64,000 bases of DNA from Flavobacterium fluvii (GCF_900129545.1 NZ_FQWB01000002.1:124001-188000); one strand, 5' to 3'. Shown: positions 15,295-24,885, counted from the stretch's first letter. Numbers and translations are program-made. The notes: generated from the letters alone by a model not told the origin.

Positions 15295-17474
15295 AATTTC
15301 GAGATGTGTTTGGAGATAATGGCATAAAAATCTTCCGGAACAAATGGTTTTGTGATGACGTCATTCATGCCGTAGGACAAAAGTGTTTTCCTGTTTTCGT
15401 TTAGTGAAATTGCAGTAAGGGCTATAATTGGGGTTTTCTTGTCAAATTCCCTGATTTTTTCCGTGGCGATGGTTCCATTTATCCCCGGTAAATGAACGTC
15501 CATTAAAATCATGTCGAATTTATTGTTTTTTGAAATTTCTATGGCATCTTCTCCATTGTCAATTATCTCGCAATAAATACCCTTGTTTTCCAACATTTTT
15601 TTGGAAATCATTTGGTTGATTTTATTGTCCTCAACCACCAATATTTTTTTGTCAATTAAGTTTGAATCATTGATGGTTATTGGTTTTTTTTCCACTTTTA
15701 TTGGTTTTTCCCCCACTTTGAAAGGCAATTCAAAACTGAAAGAAGACCCAATGTTCACCACACTTTCGAGTTTTATTTCCCCGCCCAAAATTCCCACTAA
15801 TTTTTTCACGATGGTCAATCCTAAACCGGTTCCTCCGTATTTTCGATTTATCCCAACAGAACCTTGGGAGAAACTGTCGAATACCGTTTCTAGTTTGTCT
15901 TCCGGAATCCCTATTCCGCTATCCTTTACTTCAAAGTATACGAACGCTTGTTCGTCTTTCAGTGTATCAAGTTTTGAAATCACCATTACCTTTCCTTCAT
16001 GGGTGAATTTCAAGGCATTGTTGATTAAATTCATTAATATTTGTGACAATTTAGTTGGGTCACCTATCAAATAATCAGGAATGTCCGAATCAATGGTGAG
16101 GCTAAAATCATTTTTGTTATCAGAAGCCAATTCCTTTAAAGAGCTTTGTATGTTCTCCAATAATTGTTTGAGATTGAAATTGATGTTTTCAATTTCGGCT
16201 TTCTTGGAATCAATTTTATTGATTTCCAGTATGTCGTTGATGAAGTTGGTTAGGTAGTTACCCGAAAATTGCAATGATTCCAAATAGTGCATTTGCGATT
16301 TCTTTGGTTTGTCTTCCAATAGTAAATGGGCAATTCCGTTGATGGCATTCAGGGGAGTTCGTAACTCGTGGCTCACCGTCGAAAGGAATTCAGTTCTGGC
16401 ATTCGATGCTTTTTCCGCTTTTTCTTTGGCCAATATCAATTCCTTGTTTTTTTCTTCCAACAACTGATTTGATCGGGTTCTAATGATGTTATTCTTGTAC
16501 AACGACAAACTCAATAGGGATAAAATGGAAATCAAGGCAATCGCAAGGATGCTGATCAGTTTAGAAAATTTGCTGGTCTTTTCTTTTTGGAGGTTCTCCT
16601 TGTTTATTCTTGCGATTTCTTCTAATCGTTCCGTTTCCTTGAATTTTTCATAATCATCAACACCCAGTTTTTCGTTGTCCAAAAGCGTAATGCTTTCCTT
16701 TAGATTGGTGTGTTGTTTCAAGTAAGTATAGGCCGTGTTTTTGTCCAACATTTTTTCATAAACAGTGCTCAAGGCTAGCAAAATATCGGATTTTTGCTCC
16801 AAATTTGTATTCTTTGCATTCAAATCCATGGCTCTGTTGAAATAATTCAAGGCCAAATTGTTCCTGTTGCGGGTCATTTCGATTGTTCCAATTTGGTACA
16901 ATGCTTCTGCTTTGGCGTCTAAAATATCAGGTGTGTTAGGTTTTGCAACTATTGTGCTAAAAATTGCTGCTGCCAAATCGAGATTTCCGGTTGATTTATT
17001 GATAATCCCTTTTTGGAGATTTATTAAATCGGTAGTTTTGGTGATTTTCTGGATATTATACAATGCCTGGGACTTGTCAAAACTAATTTGTGCATTAGAA
17101 AAATCCTTTTTTTTCAGGTAACACAAACCAAGATAGTAATGGGAAGACGCCAGTTCAGAAGTTGGCTGCAAGATATTGGACAGTGCTATGTTTTTTTTGA
17201 AGGCAGTTATTGCTTCGTCATATTTTTTTACGTCGTAATATAGTTTTCCCAAGCTATAGTTTTGGTTTGCTTGCGCTTGAGTGTTGTGTTTTGTTTTGGA
17301 GAAATTGATCCCTTTTTGGGTGTAATAAAGCGCATTTCTATACTTGTTTTCACTTACACTGGATTTGGCTAAATTGCTGTAATAGGCAACACTGTCCACT
17401 TTCTCTGTTGTATTGTTTTTTTGTGAAAACAGGAGTGGACTAACTAAAATAAAAAGCAATTTTAAGAATCTCAT
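15291..17474 (-). CDS. Hybrid sensor histidine kinase with TPR sensor region
   Basis: The 727-residue protein has a signal peptide (MRFLKLLFILVSPLLFSQ) and a periplasmic TPR region (about 25-270, repeats such as ARNALYYTQKGI-type helices and ALNYFNRAMDLNAKN). One membrane segment (about 305-325) is followed by a HisKA domain with STVSHELRTPLNAINGIAHL and an HATPase domain with DSGIGIPEDKLE and GGTGLGLTIVKKLV. A C-terminal receiver domain carries VVEDNKINQ and the phospho-acceptor Asp in MDVHLPG. No DNA-binding domain follows, so it must signal to a separate partner. The stimulus is unknown. Its stop codon shares a CTAG with the punA stop. Confidence 0.92.
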   Translation of the reverse strand: MRFLKLLFILVSPLLFSQKNNTTEKVDSVAYYSNLAKSSVSENKYRNALYYTQKGINFSKTKHNTQAQANQNYSLGKLYYDVKKYDEAITAFKKNIALSNILQPTSELASSHYYLGLCYLKKKDFSNAQISFDKSQALYNIQKITKTTDLINLQKGIINKSTGNLDLAAAIFSTIVAKPNTPDILDAKAEALYQIGTIEMTRNRNNLALNYFNRAMDLNAKNTNLEQKSDILLALSTVYEKMLDKNTAYTYLKQHTNLKESITLLDNEKLGVDDYEKFKETERLEEIARINKENLQKEKTSKFSKLISILAIALISILSLLSLSLYKNNIIRTRSNQLLEEKNKELILAKEKAEKASNARTEFLSTVSHELRTPLNAINGIAHLLLEDKPKKSQMHYLESLQFSGNYLTNFINDILEINKIDSKKAEIENINFNLKQLLENIQSSLKELASDNKNDFSLTIDSDIPDYLIGDPTKLSQILMNLINNALKFTHEGKVMVISKLDTLKDEQAFVYFEVKDSGIGIPEDKLETVFDSFSQGSVGINRKYGGTGLGLTIVKKLVGILGGEIKLESVVNIGSSFSFELPFKVGEKPIKVEKKPITINDSNLIDKKILVVEDNKINQMISKKMLENKGIYCEIIDNGEDAIEISKNNKFDMILMDVHLPGINGTIATEKIREFDKKTPIIALTAISLNENRKTLLSYGMNDVITKPFVPEDFYAIISKHISKF

Positions 17475-17523
17475 CTAATAGGTGATAGGCTTGTGACAGA
17501 AAATAAAGGTAGTAAATTATTTC

Positions 17524-18513
17524 TTAAATTAATATAATTAAATCTATAATTCTAGAGGAATAGCCAATCTCATTGTCATACCAACCCACCACTTTCACCA
17601 TTTTATCAATCACCGAAGTGAGTTGTGCATCAAACAAACAAGAGTTTTTGTTGCCAATAATATCCACGGAAACAATTGGGTCTTCGGTATAAGCCAAGAT
17701 GCCTTTCAAATTGGTTTGGGAGGCAAGTTTAAATGCAGCGTTGATTTCCTCAATACTCACTGCACGTTTTACATTGAAAGTAATGTCCGTCAATGAACCA
17801 TCGGGAACGGGAACACGAATGCCACAACCGCCTATTTTGCCTTCAAATTCAGGGAAAATTTTGGTCAATGCCTTGGCCGCGCCAGTTGTGGTTGGAACTA
17901 TGGATTGGCTGGCACCACGAGCACGACGCAAATCCTTGTGAGGCTGGTCGTGTAAACTCTGGTCTGTGGTATAAGAGTGAATAGTAGTGATGTACGCTTG
18001 TTCGATGCCGCAAAGTTCATTGATGACTTTCATCATCGGAGCGGCGTTGTTTGTGGTGCAACTGGCGTTCGAAACAATGGTTTCGGTTCCGTCCAAAATA
18101 TGTTCGTTGACACCCAGAACCACTGTTTTTATGGAATCCACTTCGGAAGGAGCCGATAGAATTACTTTTTTGGCTCCAGCCAAAATATGGGCGTTGATTT
18201 CGTCGAAAGTTTTATATTTTCCTGTCGATTCCACCACCACGTCAATGTTTACGGATTTCCAATCGAGGTTGGAGATTTTTTTTTCGTGAAAAAACAGGAA
18301 CTGCTTTCCATCAACGATAATTCCTTTTTCGTCGTGGGAAACTTCGAAAGGCAAAACCCCGTGGATGCTGTCGTATTTAATCAAATGCGCCATCGTCTTG
18401 GTGTCGGCAATGTCGTTGATGGCAACAACTTCAATGGTGGGGTGGTTTAAAAGCAGGCGAAATAAATTTCGTCCAATTCTTCCAAAACCGTTTATGGCAA
18501 TTCTTGTTTTCAA
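17524..18513 (-). CDS. gapA: Glyceraldehyde-3-phosphate dehydrogenase, phosphorylating
   Basis: A cytosolic glycolytic enzyme that oxidises GAP to 1,3-bisphosphoglycerate with NAD. The 329 residues include the N-terminal Rossmann start IAINGFGRIGRNLFRLLL, the active-site NASCTTNNAAPMMKVI with catalytic Cys, the HSYTTDQ segment with the catalytic His, the RGASQSIVPTTTGAAKAL stretch, and the C-terminal WYDNEIGYSSR. Length is typical. A non-phosphorylating GapN-like gene also occurs at 32388. Confidence 0.95.
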   Translation of the reverse strand: MKTRIAINGFGRIGRNLFRLLLNHPTIEVVAINDIADTKTMAHLIKYDSIHGVLPFEVSHDEKGIIVDGKQFLFFHEKKISNLDWKSVNIDVVVESTGKYKTFDEINAHILAGAKKVILSAPSEVDSIKTVVLGVNEHILDGTETIVSNASCTTNNAAPMMKVINELCGIEQAYITTIHSYTTDQSLHDQPHKDLRRARGASQSIVPTTTGAAKALTKIFPEFEGKIGGCGIRVPVPDGSLTDITFNVKRAVSIEEINAAFKLASQTNLKGILAYTEDPIVSVDIIGNKNSCLFDAQLTSVIDKMVKVVGWYDNEIGYSSRIIDLIILI

Positions 18514-18539
18514 AGTTTTTGGTTTAATCGGTTAATTGT

Positions 18540-18583
18540 TTAACTGGTTAATTGTTCAACCGTTTAAACAATTAACCAGTTAA
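18540..18583. repeat. 17-base perfect inverted repeat between lipA and gapA
   Basis: TTAACTGGTTAATTGTT (18540-18556) and AACAATTAACCAGTTAA (18567-18583) are perfectly complementary with a 10-base loop. The unit GGTTAATTGTT also occurs as a direct repeat just upstream (18530-18540). There is no T-run after the stem on the minus strand, so it is not a classic terminator for lipA. Confidence 0.75.
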
Positions 18584-18588
18584 CCTCT

Positions 18589-19458
18589 TTAAAGAATATG
18601 TTTTTGGGCTTTATAGGAAGAACGCACCAATGGTCCGCTTTCTACGTGACGGAAGCCTAATTCCAATCCGAATTTTTCGTATTTGGCAAATTGTTCCGGT
18701 GTTATGAATTCTTTTACCGGCAAATGTTTTTTGCTCGGTTGCAAGTATTGACCAATGGTCACGATATCTACTTTGGCATCGTATAAATCCCGCATCGTTT
18801 GGAAAACTTCTTCTTCCAATTCGCCAAGACCCAACATAATTCCTGATTTGGTTCTGTTGATTCCTTGTTCTTTCAAGTATTTCAACACTTCCAGGCTACG
18901 GTCGTATTTGGCTTGAATGCGGACTTCGCGAGTCAATCTTCGAACGGTTTCCACGTTGTGTGAAACCACTTCTGGATTGGCTTCCACGATTCGGTCTATG
19001 TTTCTTTCGATTCCTTGAAAATCGGGAATCAGGGTTTCCAAAGTCGTGTTGGGGTTCATTCTGCGAATGGCTTTCACGGTTTCGATCCAAATAATGGAAC
19101 CGCCATCTTTCAAATCGTCCCTGTCCACGCTGGTAATTACGGCGTGTTTGATTTTCATTAATTTTATGGAACGCGCCACTTTTTCCGGTTCATCCCAGTC
19201 CACGGTTTCAGGTCTTCCGGTTTTTACGCCGCAAAATCCACAAGAACGCGTGCAGATATTTCCCAAAATCATGAAGGTCGCCGTTCCTTCGCCCCAGCAT
19301 TCGCCCATATTCGGACAACTTCCAGAGGTGCAAATGGTGTTCAATTTGTAATTGTCGACCAAGCCTCGAAGTTCTGTATATTTTTGACCGATTGGGAGTT
19401 TTACTCTCAACCATTTTGGCTTTCCTACCGGTAACTCATTCTCTACAACAGTTTCCAT
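18589..19458 (-). CDS. lipA: Lipoyl synthase
   Basis: A radical-SAM enzyme that inserts sulfur at C6 and C8 of protein-bound octanoyl groups to make lipoyl cofactor. The 289 residues carry both clusters' cysteines: the auxiliary cluster in [13 protein letters not shown] and the radical-SAM CTRSCGFC. The conserved RSSYKAQ-type C-terminus ([13 protein letters not shown]) supplies the serine ligand of the auxiliary cluster. Length is typical. It lies upstream of gapA on the same strand with a 75-base repeat-containing spacer. Confidence 0.96.
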   Translation of the reverse strand: METVVENELPVGKPKWLRVKLPIGQKYTELRGLVDNYKLNTICTSGSCPNMGECWGEGTATFMILGNICTRSCGFCGVKTGRPETVDWDEPEKVARSIKLMKIKHAVITSVDRDDLKDGGSIIWIETVKAIRRMNPNTTLETLIPDFQGIERNIDRIVEANPEVVSHNVETVRRLTREVRIQAKYDRSLEVLKYLKEQGINRTKSGIMLGLGELEEEVFQTMRDLYDAKVDIVTIGQYLQPSKKHLPVKEFITPEQFAKYEKFGLELGFRHVESGPLVRSSYKAQKHIL

Positions 19459-19665
19459 AAATCAAATTTTGAAAGTGCAAAGATAAGCAAAGTTGTTTTA
19501 GGAACGGGAATTTGGGTTTTAAGATTTTTGATGCAGGAATTGACATTTTGTTATAAATTGAAGTCATTCGTTTTGTAATTGTTTGAGAGTGACCACTTAG
19601 GTGAATTCTCTCCAAAATTGTGAATATCTATTTTTGGAATGCTGTCGTTTTTCTTCCCTAAAATC

Positions 19666-19673
19666 TATCTTTG
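19666..19673 (+). promoter_or_regulatory. Candidate -7 box of the DUF4494 gene
   Basis: TATCTTTG fits TAnnTTTG exactly and lies 23 bases before the ATG at 19697. A second match, TATTTTTG, lies at 19629-19636. Neither has a well-placed TTG. Confidence 0.4.
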
Positions 19674-19696
19674 GCATCCTTTAAAAAAAATAAATT

Positions 19697-20251
19697 ATGA
19701 GCGGAATGTGGTACGAATGCAAAGTAAAATACAGAAAAACAGATGAAACTGGAAACCAAAAGGTTACTACCGAACCTTATTTGGTAGATGCGTTGTCTTA
19801 TACGGAAGCGGAGTCCAGAATCAACGAAGAAATGAAGGCCTATATTAGTGAAGAATTTAAAATCACCAATATAAAAGTGGCGAATTATGCCGAAATTCAT
19901 CCTTTCGAAAATGCCGATCGTTGGTTTAAATCCAAAATTTCGTTGTTGGCTTACGACGAAGAAAGCGGCAAAGAACGCAAGACGAACATGTATGTTTTAT
20001 TGCAAGCCAACGACGTGAAGGAAGCTTTTGACAACACCGTTCAAGTGATGAAAGGCACGATGGGCGACTACACCATTCCTGCCATTTCGGAATCCCCAAT
20101 CATGGATGTTTTTCCTTATTTTTCTGGTGAAGAAGACGAATTGGAACAAATGGAAAAGTTCAATGCACTCAAAGCCTCGAAACTTGAAAATACCGTGGAA
20201 GTAGAAGATACTATGGAATTTGATGCCGAGGTGGTGTCGGAGAATTATTGA
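19697..20251 (+). CDS. DUF4494 domain-containing protein
   Basis: A 184-residue cytosolic protein of a Bacteroidetes family known as DUF4494. The typical start MSGMWYECKVKYRKTDETG, the YTEAESRINEEM segment and FENADRWFKSKISLLAYDEESGKE are visible. No enzyme motif or membrane segment is present. Function is unknown. It is a single-gene unit between divergent lipA and an intrinsic terminator at 20273. Confidence 0.85.
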   Translation: MSGMWYECKVKYRKTDETGNQKVTTEPYLVDALSYTEAESRINEEMKAYISEEFKITNIKVANYAEIHPFENADRWFKSKISLLAYDEESGKERKTNMYVLLQANDVKEAFDNTVQVMKGTMGDYTIPAISESPIMDVFPYFSGEEDELEQMEKFNALKASKLENTVEVEDTMEFDAEVVSENY

Positions 20252-20272
20252 TTGTAAACAATATTAAATATG

Positions 20273-20300
20273 AAAGAGGCTTTTTAGGCCTCTTTTTTTG
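20273..20300 (+). terminator. Intrinsic terminator after the DUF4494 gene
   Basis: AAAGAGGC (20273-20280) pairs with GCCTCTTT (20288-20295), followed by further T residues. It starts 22 bases after the stop. Confidence 0.85.
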
Positions 20301-20332
20301 TTGTATAATTTGGTTCTATAATTTTATCTTCA

Positions 20333-20354
20333 TTGCTAGCGGGACGCTCGCGCT
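20333..20354. repeat. Short GC-rich palindromic intergenic repeat
   Basis: CTAGCG and CGCTAG flank a GGACGCTCG core (sequence GCTAGCGGGACGCTCGCGCTAG). It stands out from the AT-rich surroundings and resembles a short palindromic repeat that I associate with flavobacterial intergenic regions; copy number in the genome cannot be judged here. Confidence 0.5.
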
Positions 20355-20372
20355 AGTTGTGGAAAATTTACC

Positions 20373-21476
20373 CTAATTAAAACGATTGAATTTTACTGCG
20401 GTAAATTTTATTTTGTATTTGGTTTTATCTTTAAACCATTTTCCAATTAAATATTTATGGACTTGGTTTGGTTCGTATATAAAAATGCCTTCATCGGTAT
20501 ATTCGGTTTCAAATTTTAAAACAAAATTTCCGGTGTTTACATTATTAGTGTATTCGCTTAATTCTATTGTGTTGTTTGAATATTTACCGCCCAGTTTTAT
20601 TTTTTGTTTTTTCTTGTCGTAATAGTAATAACCACTCACAGTGTTGTCCTTTTTAGAAAGAGTCAAAGCAATGCTAACAGGGTATAAGTTGTTTATTTTT
20701 CCAAAAAGATAGATGTTGTTTTCACAATTGGGTTTTTCTTTTTGGTTCATTAAAAATTTATCGATTCCTTTTTTTGAAGTGTAATTTTCTTTGAATAACA
20801 ATCGATATCCTAAATCGCTTAAATAGGGTTTCAAAATTTCTTTCGAAATCTCTTTTGTTAAATAGGGAGTACATGCTTTTGCTACGTGAGGATAGCAATC
20901 ATTTGTGATTGAAAAACTTAATTTATTGGCAATCACTTCATAATTTTCAATATCATAATAGGAGCAATAAGGAGGAGTGCCATCACAATCACTTGTAGAT
21001 ACTGCAAAATCATTTTGAATGTCCTTAAGCCAATATTTATCTATAAAATCCAAATAGCCATTCAAAGTGAACAAGGCTTGAAAAGGTAGGCTTTCACTTT
21101 CCACGATTTCTCCAGTTTTTATTTCGAAAACATATTCTCTTTCAAATTCACTTGGATATGGACCATAATAGCCACCTTCCGTTTTTAAGAATAAATACTT
21201 TTCATTTATTTGATATTGAAAACTGCTACCCGAAAATCGAAAATCTTCATCTTTTTTTAATTGATAATCTTCAATTTGATATTCTTCTAAAATAAATTGA
21301 TTAATCTTTTTAGCTGATACTTCAAATTCCTTTTTTAAGGCAACAACTTTTGGGAGTTCATTTTTTGTTTGAAAAGACAAGGATGATTGTATTGTGATTG
21401 TTTTAACTACTATTTTGTCTTGACCATTACAAAAAATAGAAGTTAACAGTAGTAATAGGAAAATATTTTTTTTCAT
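20373..21476 (-). CDS. Secreted protein of unknown function
   Basis: The 367-residue protein begins with a signal peptide (MKKNIFLLLLLTSIFCNGQ). A first half contains the segment YYGPYPSEFEREYVFEIKTG, and the middle holds a Cys-containing stretch STSDCDGTPPYCSYYD and NDCYPHVAKACTPYL, which may form disulfides after export. The C-terminal half looks beta-rich (VSGYYYYDKKKQKIKLGGKY). I do not recognise a family. It lies just after the trp operon terminator and has its own candidate -7 box. Confidence 0.75.
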   Translation of the reverse strand: MKKNIFLLLLLTSIFCNGQDKIVVKTITIQSSLSFQTKNELPKVVALKKEFEVSAKKINQFILEEYQIEDYQLKKDEDFRFSGSSFQYQINEKYLFLKTEGGYYGPYPSEFEREYVFEIKTGEIVESESLPFQALFTLNGYLDFIDKYWLKDIQNDFAVSTSDCDGTPPYCSYYDIENYEVIANKLSFSITNDCYPHVAKACTPYLTKEISKEILKPYLSDLGYRLLFKENYTSKKGIDKFLMNQKEKPNCENNIYLFGKINNLYPVSIALTLSKKDNTVSGYYYYDKKKQKIKLGGKYSNNTIELSEYTNNVNTGNFVLKFETEYTDEGIFIYEPNQVHKYLIGKWFKDKTKYKIKFTAVKFNRFN

Positions 21477-21506
21477 CTATAATAATTTATTTGTCTGAAT
21501 TCACTT

Positions 21507-21514
21507 CAAATATA
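21507..21514 (-). promoter_or_regulatory. Candidate -7 box of the secreted protein gene
   Basis: TATATTTG on the minus strand matches TAnnTTTG exactly, 31 bases before the ATG at 21476. The -33 position falls in the T-tract of the trp terminator and shows no TTG. Confidence 0.4.
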
Positions 21515-21529
21515 GTGCAAAAAAAATAA

Positions 21530-21591
21530 AAAAAAAAGACCACTAATTCGCAAATTATAACAAGCATTCAATGCTCAATAATTTGCGAATT
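21530..21591 (-). terminator. Terminator of the trp operon
   Basis: On the minus strand AATTCGCAAATTAT and its perfect 14-base complement (21545-21558 and 21578-21591) form a stem. It extends with mismatches through ACC/GGT and is followed by a run of ten T residues. The loop holds a smaller AGCATT/AATGCT hairpin. It lies 33 bases after the trpA stop. Confidence 0.82.
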
Positions 21592-21624
21592 TGCGGTTTA
21601 ATAATTTATGAAATAGGAACTTGC

Positions 21625-22386
21625 TTATCGAATCGTTTTCACGAAGCTTTCAATTTTTCCGCTTCCATTTTCTTTTAAATGTGTGATAAAAGCACTACCT
21701 ATAATCGCGCCTTTGGCAAATTGTGTGGCTTGGTTGAAAGTTTCCTGATTGCTGATTCCAAAACCGATGATTTGAGGATTTTTTAGGTTCATGTCGGCGA
21801 TGCGTTTGAAATAGGTTTCCTGAGTGTTTCCAAAACCGGATTGCGAACCGGTAACACTTGCCGAGCTTACCATATAAATAAATCCGTCAGAAACGCTGTC
21901 GATAAAACGAATGCGCTCCTCTGAAGTTTGTGGCGTAATCAGGAAGATGTTTTTAAGTCCGTATTTGTCGAAAGTAGCTTTGTATTCTTCTGCATACACG
22001 TCAACCGGAAGGTCTGGAATGATCAATCCGTCGATTCCTATTTCGGCACATTTTTGGCAAAATGCTTCCACGCCATATTGCAACATTGGGTTGAAATAAC
22101 CCATAATTACCAATGGAATCGATACTGTTTTTCTAATGTCTTTTAATTGGTCAAACAAAATTTGAGAAGTCATTCCGTTTTGTAAAGCCGTTGTTGAGCT
22201 CGCTTGAATCGTAGGTCCATCGGCCAAGGGATCGCTGAACGGCAATCCGATTTCGATCATGTCGACACCGTTTTTTTCCAAGTCCTGGATGATTTGTACC
22301 GTATCGTCCAGATTAGGATATCCCGCCGAAAAATAGATGGAAAGTATCTTTTTGTTTTCTTGTAATTTTTGGTTTATTCTGTTCAT
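21625..22386 (-). CDS. trpA: Tryptophan synthase alpha chain
   Basis: It cleaves indole-3-glycerol phosphate to indole and GAP; indole is channelled to TrpB. The 253-residue TIM barrel includes the catalytic Glu in VDMIEIGLPFSDPLADGPTIQ (motif with the downstream Asp) and the phosphate-binding GFGISNQET. FNPMLQYGVEAF and GLIIPDLPVD are also typical. It is the last gene of the trp operon, separated from the preceding GGCT gene by a 283-base repeat element, so its expression may partly depend on read-through across that element. Confidence 0.96.
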   Translation of the reverse strand: MNRINQKLQENKKILSIYFSAGYPNLDDTVQIIQDLEKNGVDMIEIGLPFSDPLADGPTIQASSTTALQNGMTSQILFDQLKDIRKTVSIPLVIMGYFNPMLQYGVEAFCQKCAEIGIDGLIIPDLPVDVYAEEYKATFDKYGLKNIFLITPQTSEERIRFIDSVSDGFIYMVSSASVTGSQSGFGNTQETYFKRIADMNLKNPQIIGFGISNQETFNQATQFAKGAIIGSAFITHLKENGSGKIESFVKTIR

Positions 22387-22479
22387 TTTATTTGTTTTTA
22401 AACCAGACAGGTTTCCAAAATCTGTCTAGCTTAGTTGTTTTTATTCATTTAAACCTAAACTCGATTAATGCTAAATTGG

Positions 22480-22616
22480 GACACGGATTTAGCAGATTTA
22501 TACAGATTAAAATGGGTTAAGCTTCAATTTTATATTATTGATTAATTGAGTTAAAAAAATCAGCGATAATCCGCTAACCCGAGACCAAAGGTCGAACTGG
22601 CGAAGCAATCCGTGTC
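22480..22616. repeat. Large stem-loop repeat element inside the trp operon
   Basis: GACACGGATT (22480-22489) and AATCCGTGTC (22607-22616) are perfect outer arms. Inside them TTAGCAGATT pairs with AATCCGCTAA with one mismatch. The right half contains GACCAAAGGTC and the 16-base core CGAACTGGCGAAGCAA that is also found at 2295-2310. It lies in the spacer between the GGCT gene and trpA and looks like a dispersed intergenic repeat, not a terminator (no T-run). Confidence 0.75.
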
Positions 22617-22669
22617 ATCTGCGTGCCATTCACTACAAACAGTCATCTTTTGATTAATTAGACTCGCAC

Positions 22670-22990
22670 TTACAGTGCTGCACTATAAACCCAAACCGTT
22701 TCGTTGGAATGCAATTGCACTTGGATGCGTCTGTAATGCATTCCTTCGTATTTGTCGGCCAGTTCCAATTCTCGATCGTTGAGCTGATAGCAGATTCCAT
22801 CGATGCTGTCCTCTGGATTTTGGGTTTCGGTAATTATGGGATATTGAATGATTCCAAATTCTTCTTCAATAGGAATTCCCTTTACTGCATAGCCTATTAA
22901 TTTGTCGGGAGTTCCTTTTAGAACACGTCCAAAAACTCTTTCTTGAATTTCTTTATCTTTTAAAGTTCCGTAAGCAAATAAATTTTCCAT
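22670..22990 (-). CDS. Gamma-glutamylcyclotransferase-like (GGCT/AIG2) protein
   Basis: A small 106-residue GGCT-fold protein. It starts with the typical NLFAYGTLKD (substrate-binding YGTL motif) and has the conserved acidic residue in LADKYEGMHYRR. Family members cyclise gamma-glutamyl amino acids or gamma-glutamylamines to 5-oxoproline; the substrate of this one is unknown. It lies between trpB and trpA on the same strand, 65 bases after trpB, with no known role in tryptophan synthesis. Confidence 0.85.
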   Translation of the reverse strand: MENLFAYGTLKDKEIQERVFGRVLKGTPDKLIGYAVKGIPIEEEFGIIQYPIITETQNPEDSIDGICYQLNDRELELADKYEGMHYRRIQVQLHSNETVWVYSAAL

Positions 22991-23055
22991 TTTTCATTGG
23001 TATTAATAATGACTCCGTTTTTTTGGCGAACACCCGACCCTTTGGGCAACGCCAA

Positions 23056-24237
23056 TTATAATTTGAAATAATCAATATAGGTGTTCAAATCTTTGTCGCC
23101 ACGACCCGAAAGGCTGATGACCACGACATCGGTTGGTTTGAATTTTCTTTCTTTCAGGACAGCCAAGGCGTGCGAAGATTCGATGGCGGGAATGATGCCT
23201 TCGAGCTTACATAATTCAAGTCCTGATTCCATTGCATCATCATCGGTCACGGAATAGAATTCGGCACGACCTGTTTGTGCCAAATGCGCGTGCATAGGCC
23301 CTACACCAGGGTAATCTAATCCCGCAGAAATAGAATACGGTTCTGTAATTTGTCCATCGGGAGTTTGCATCAACAGGGTTTTGCAACCGTGAATGATACC
23401 AATTTTCCCCAATTTGCTCGTGGCAGCACTGTGTCCGCTATCAACACCTTTTCCGGCAGCTTCTACAGCGATGATGCCTACTTTTTCTTCGTCAAGGAAG
23501 TGGTAAAAAGTTCCGGCGGCATTACTACCTCCACCGATACAGGCCACTACATAATCAGGGTTTTCACGACCTTCTTTTTCCTGTAATTGCCATTTGATTT
23601 CTTCGGAAATGATGCTTTGAAAACGGGTCACCATATCAGGATAAGGGTGTGGACCGATGGCAGAACCAATGATGTAATGTGTGTCAACCGGATTGTTGAT
23701 CCAATCGCGAATGGCTTCGTTGGTGGCGTCTTTCAAGGTTCTTGAACCAGAAAGTGCTGGACGAACTTCGGCTCCCAACATTTTCATGCGGGCAACGTTT
23801 GGCGCTTGACGCTTGATGTCGATTTCACCCATGTACACAATACATTCCAATCCCATAAGGGCGCAAACGGTGGCCGTGGCAACGCCGTGTTGTCCTGCGC
23901 CAGTTTCGGCAATGATTCGTTTTTTGCCCAATTTTTTGGCAACCAATATTTGGCCAATGGTGTTGTTGATTTTATGGGCACCTGTATGGTTCAAATCTTC
24001 TCTTTTGAGGTAGATTTTAGTGTTGTATTTTTCAGATAATCTTTTGGCAAAATACAACGGACTTGGACGACCCACGTAATCTTTGAGCAGTTGCTCAAAT
24101 TCTTTTATAAAATCGGGTTGGGCCGTTATTTCAAGATATTTTTGGCGTAATTCTTCCACATTTGGGTATAGCATTTCGGGGATGTAAGCTCCTCCAAATT
24201 CACCATAATAACCCTTTTCGTTTACGTTGTATGACAT
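23056..24237 (-). CDS. trpB: Tryptophan synthase beta chain
   Basis: A PLP enzyme that condenses indole with L-serine to tryptophan. The 393 residues show [19 protein letters not shown], the Schiff-base Lys in [33 protein letters not shown], the PLP phosphate loop [12 protein letters not shown], and the C-terminal [10 protein letters not shown]. This is the TrpB1 form that partners TrpA. It lies 9 bases after trpF. Confidence 0.97.
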   Translation of the reverse strand: MSYNVNEKGYYGEFGGAYIPEMLYPNVEELRQKYLEITAQPDFIKEFEQLLKDYVGRPSPLYFAKRLSEKYNTKIYLKREDLNHTGAHKINNTIGQILVAKKLGKKRIIAETGAGQHGVATATVCALMGLECIVYMGEIDIKRQAPNVARMKMLGAEVRPALSGSRTLKDATNEAIRDWINNPVDTHYIIGSAIGPHPYPDMVTRFQSIISEEIKWQLQEKEGRENPDYVVACIGGGSNAAGTFYHFLDEEKVGIIAVEAAGKGVDSGHSAATSKLGKIGIIHGCKTLLMQTPDGQITEPYSISAGLDYPGVGPMHAHLAQTGRAEFYSVTDDDAMESGLELCKLEGIIPAIESSHALAVLKERKFKPTDVVVISLSGRGDKDLNTYIDYFKL

Positions 24238-24246
24238 TTTATTTAT

Positions 24247-24873
24247 TTATAACTGTTGGGACAATTCTCGAATTGTCTTTACAAAATTGATATTTTTTAA
24301 TCCAGGTTCGATTTCCAATTTACTGTTCACGTCGATGGCATAAACGGGTAAATTGGTTTTTAAAATTTCATTTACGGCCTCCATTTCGTCAATTCCGATT
24401 CCTCCGCTAAGGAAAAAAGGTTTGCTTGAAGGATATTGTTGCAATACTTTCCAGTCAAAAGTGGTTCCGTTCCCGCCAGGCAATTTTCCTTTGGTGTCAA
24501 AAAGGAAATAATCACATACCGATTCGAAAGGTTTTAATGCCGCAAAGTCAAAGGTATCTAAAATTGAAAATACTTTTATGACTTCTATCAGTTTTGGCAT
24601 ATTTTTTTTCAATGTTTCGCAAAATTCCACCGATTCGTGACCGTGAAGTTGAACAGCCTGCAAATCGTGTTTTTGAATTTTCTCCAGAATTTCTTCCAAA
24701 GGCGCATCGACAAAAACGCCTGTCTTCTTGATTGATTTTGGTAATTCAGGAATGATGCCGTCAAAATAGCGTGCCGACTTTTCCCAGAATATAAAGCCCA
24801 TATAATCGGGTAGGAGCGCACCTACTTCGAGCATATTTTCGGGGTATTTCATTCCGCAGATTTTGAGTTTCAT
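24247..24873 (-). CDS. trpF: Phosphoribosylanthranilate isomerase
   Basis: It isomerises PRA to CdRP, the third step after anthranilate. The 208-residue TIM barrel begins MKLKICGMKYPENMLEVG with the catalytic Cys, and has VFVDAPLEEI, LQAVQLHGHES, the catalytic Asp region in YFLFDTKGKLPGGNGTTFDW, and FFLSGGIG. I start at ATG 24873; the frame opens further upstream to 24909, but those codons run over a repeat sequence (24886-24925) and do not fit the family. Confidence 0.95.
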   Translation of the reverse strand: MKLKICGMKYPENMLEVGALLPDYMGFIFWEKSARYFDGIIPELPKSIKKTGVFVDAPLEEILEKIQKHDLQAVQLHGHESVEFCETLKKNMPKLIEVIKVFSILDTFDFAALKPFESVCDYFLFDTKGKLPGGNGTTFDWKVLQQYPSSKPFFLSGGIGIDEMEAVNEILKTNLPVYAIDVNSKLEIEPGLKNINFVKTIRELSQQL

Positions 24874-24885
24874 TTTGTTTTTTTT

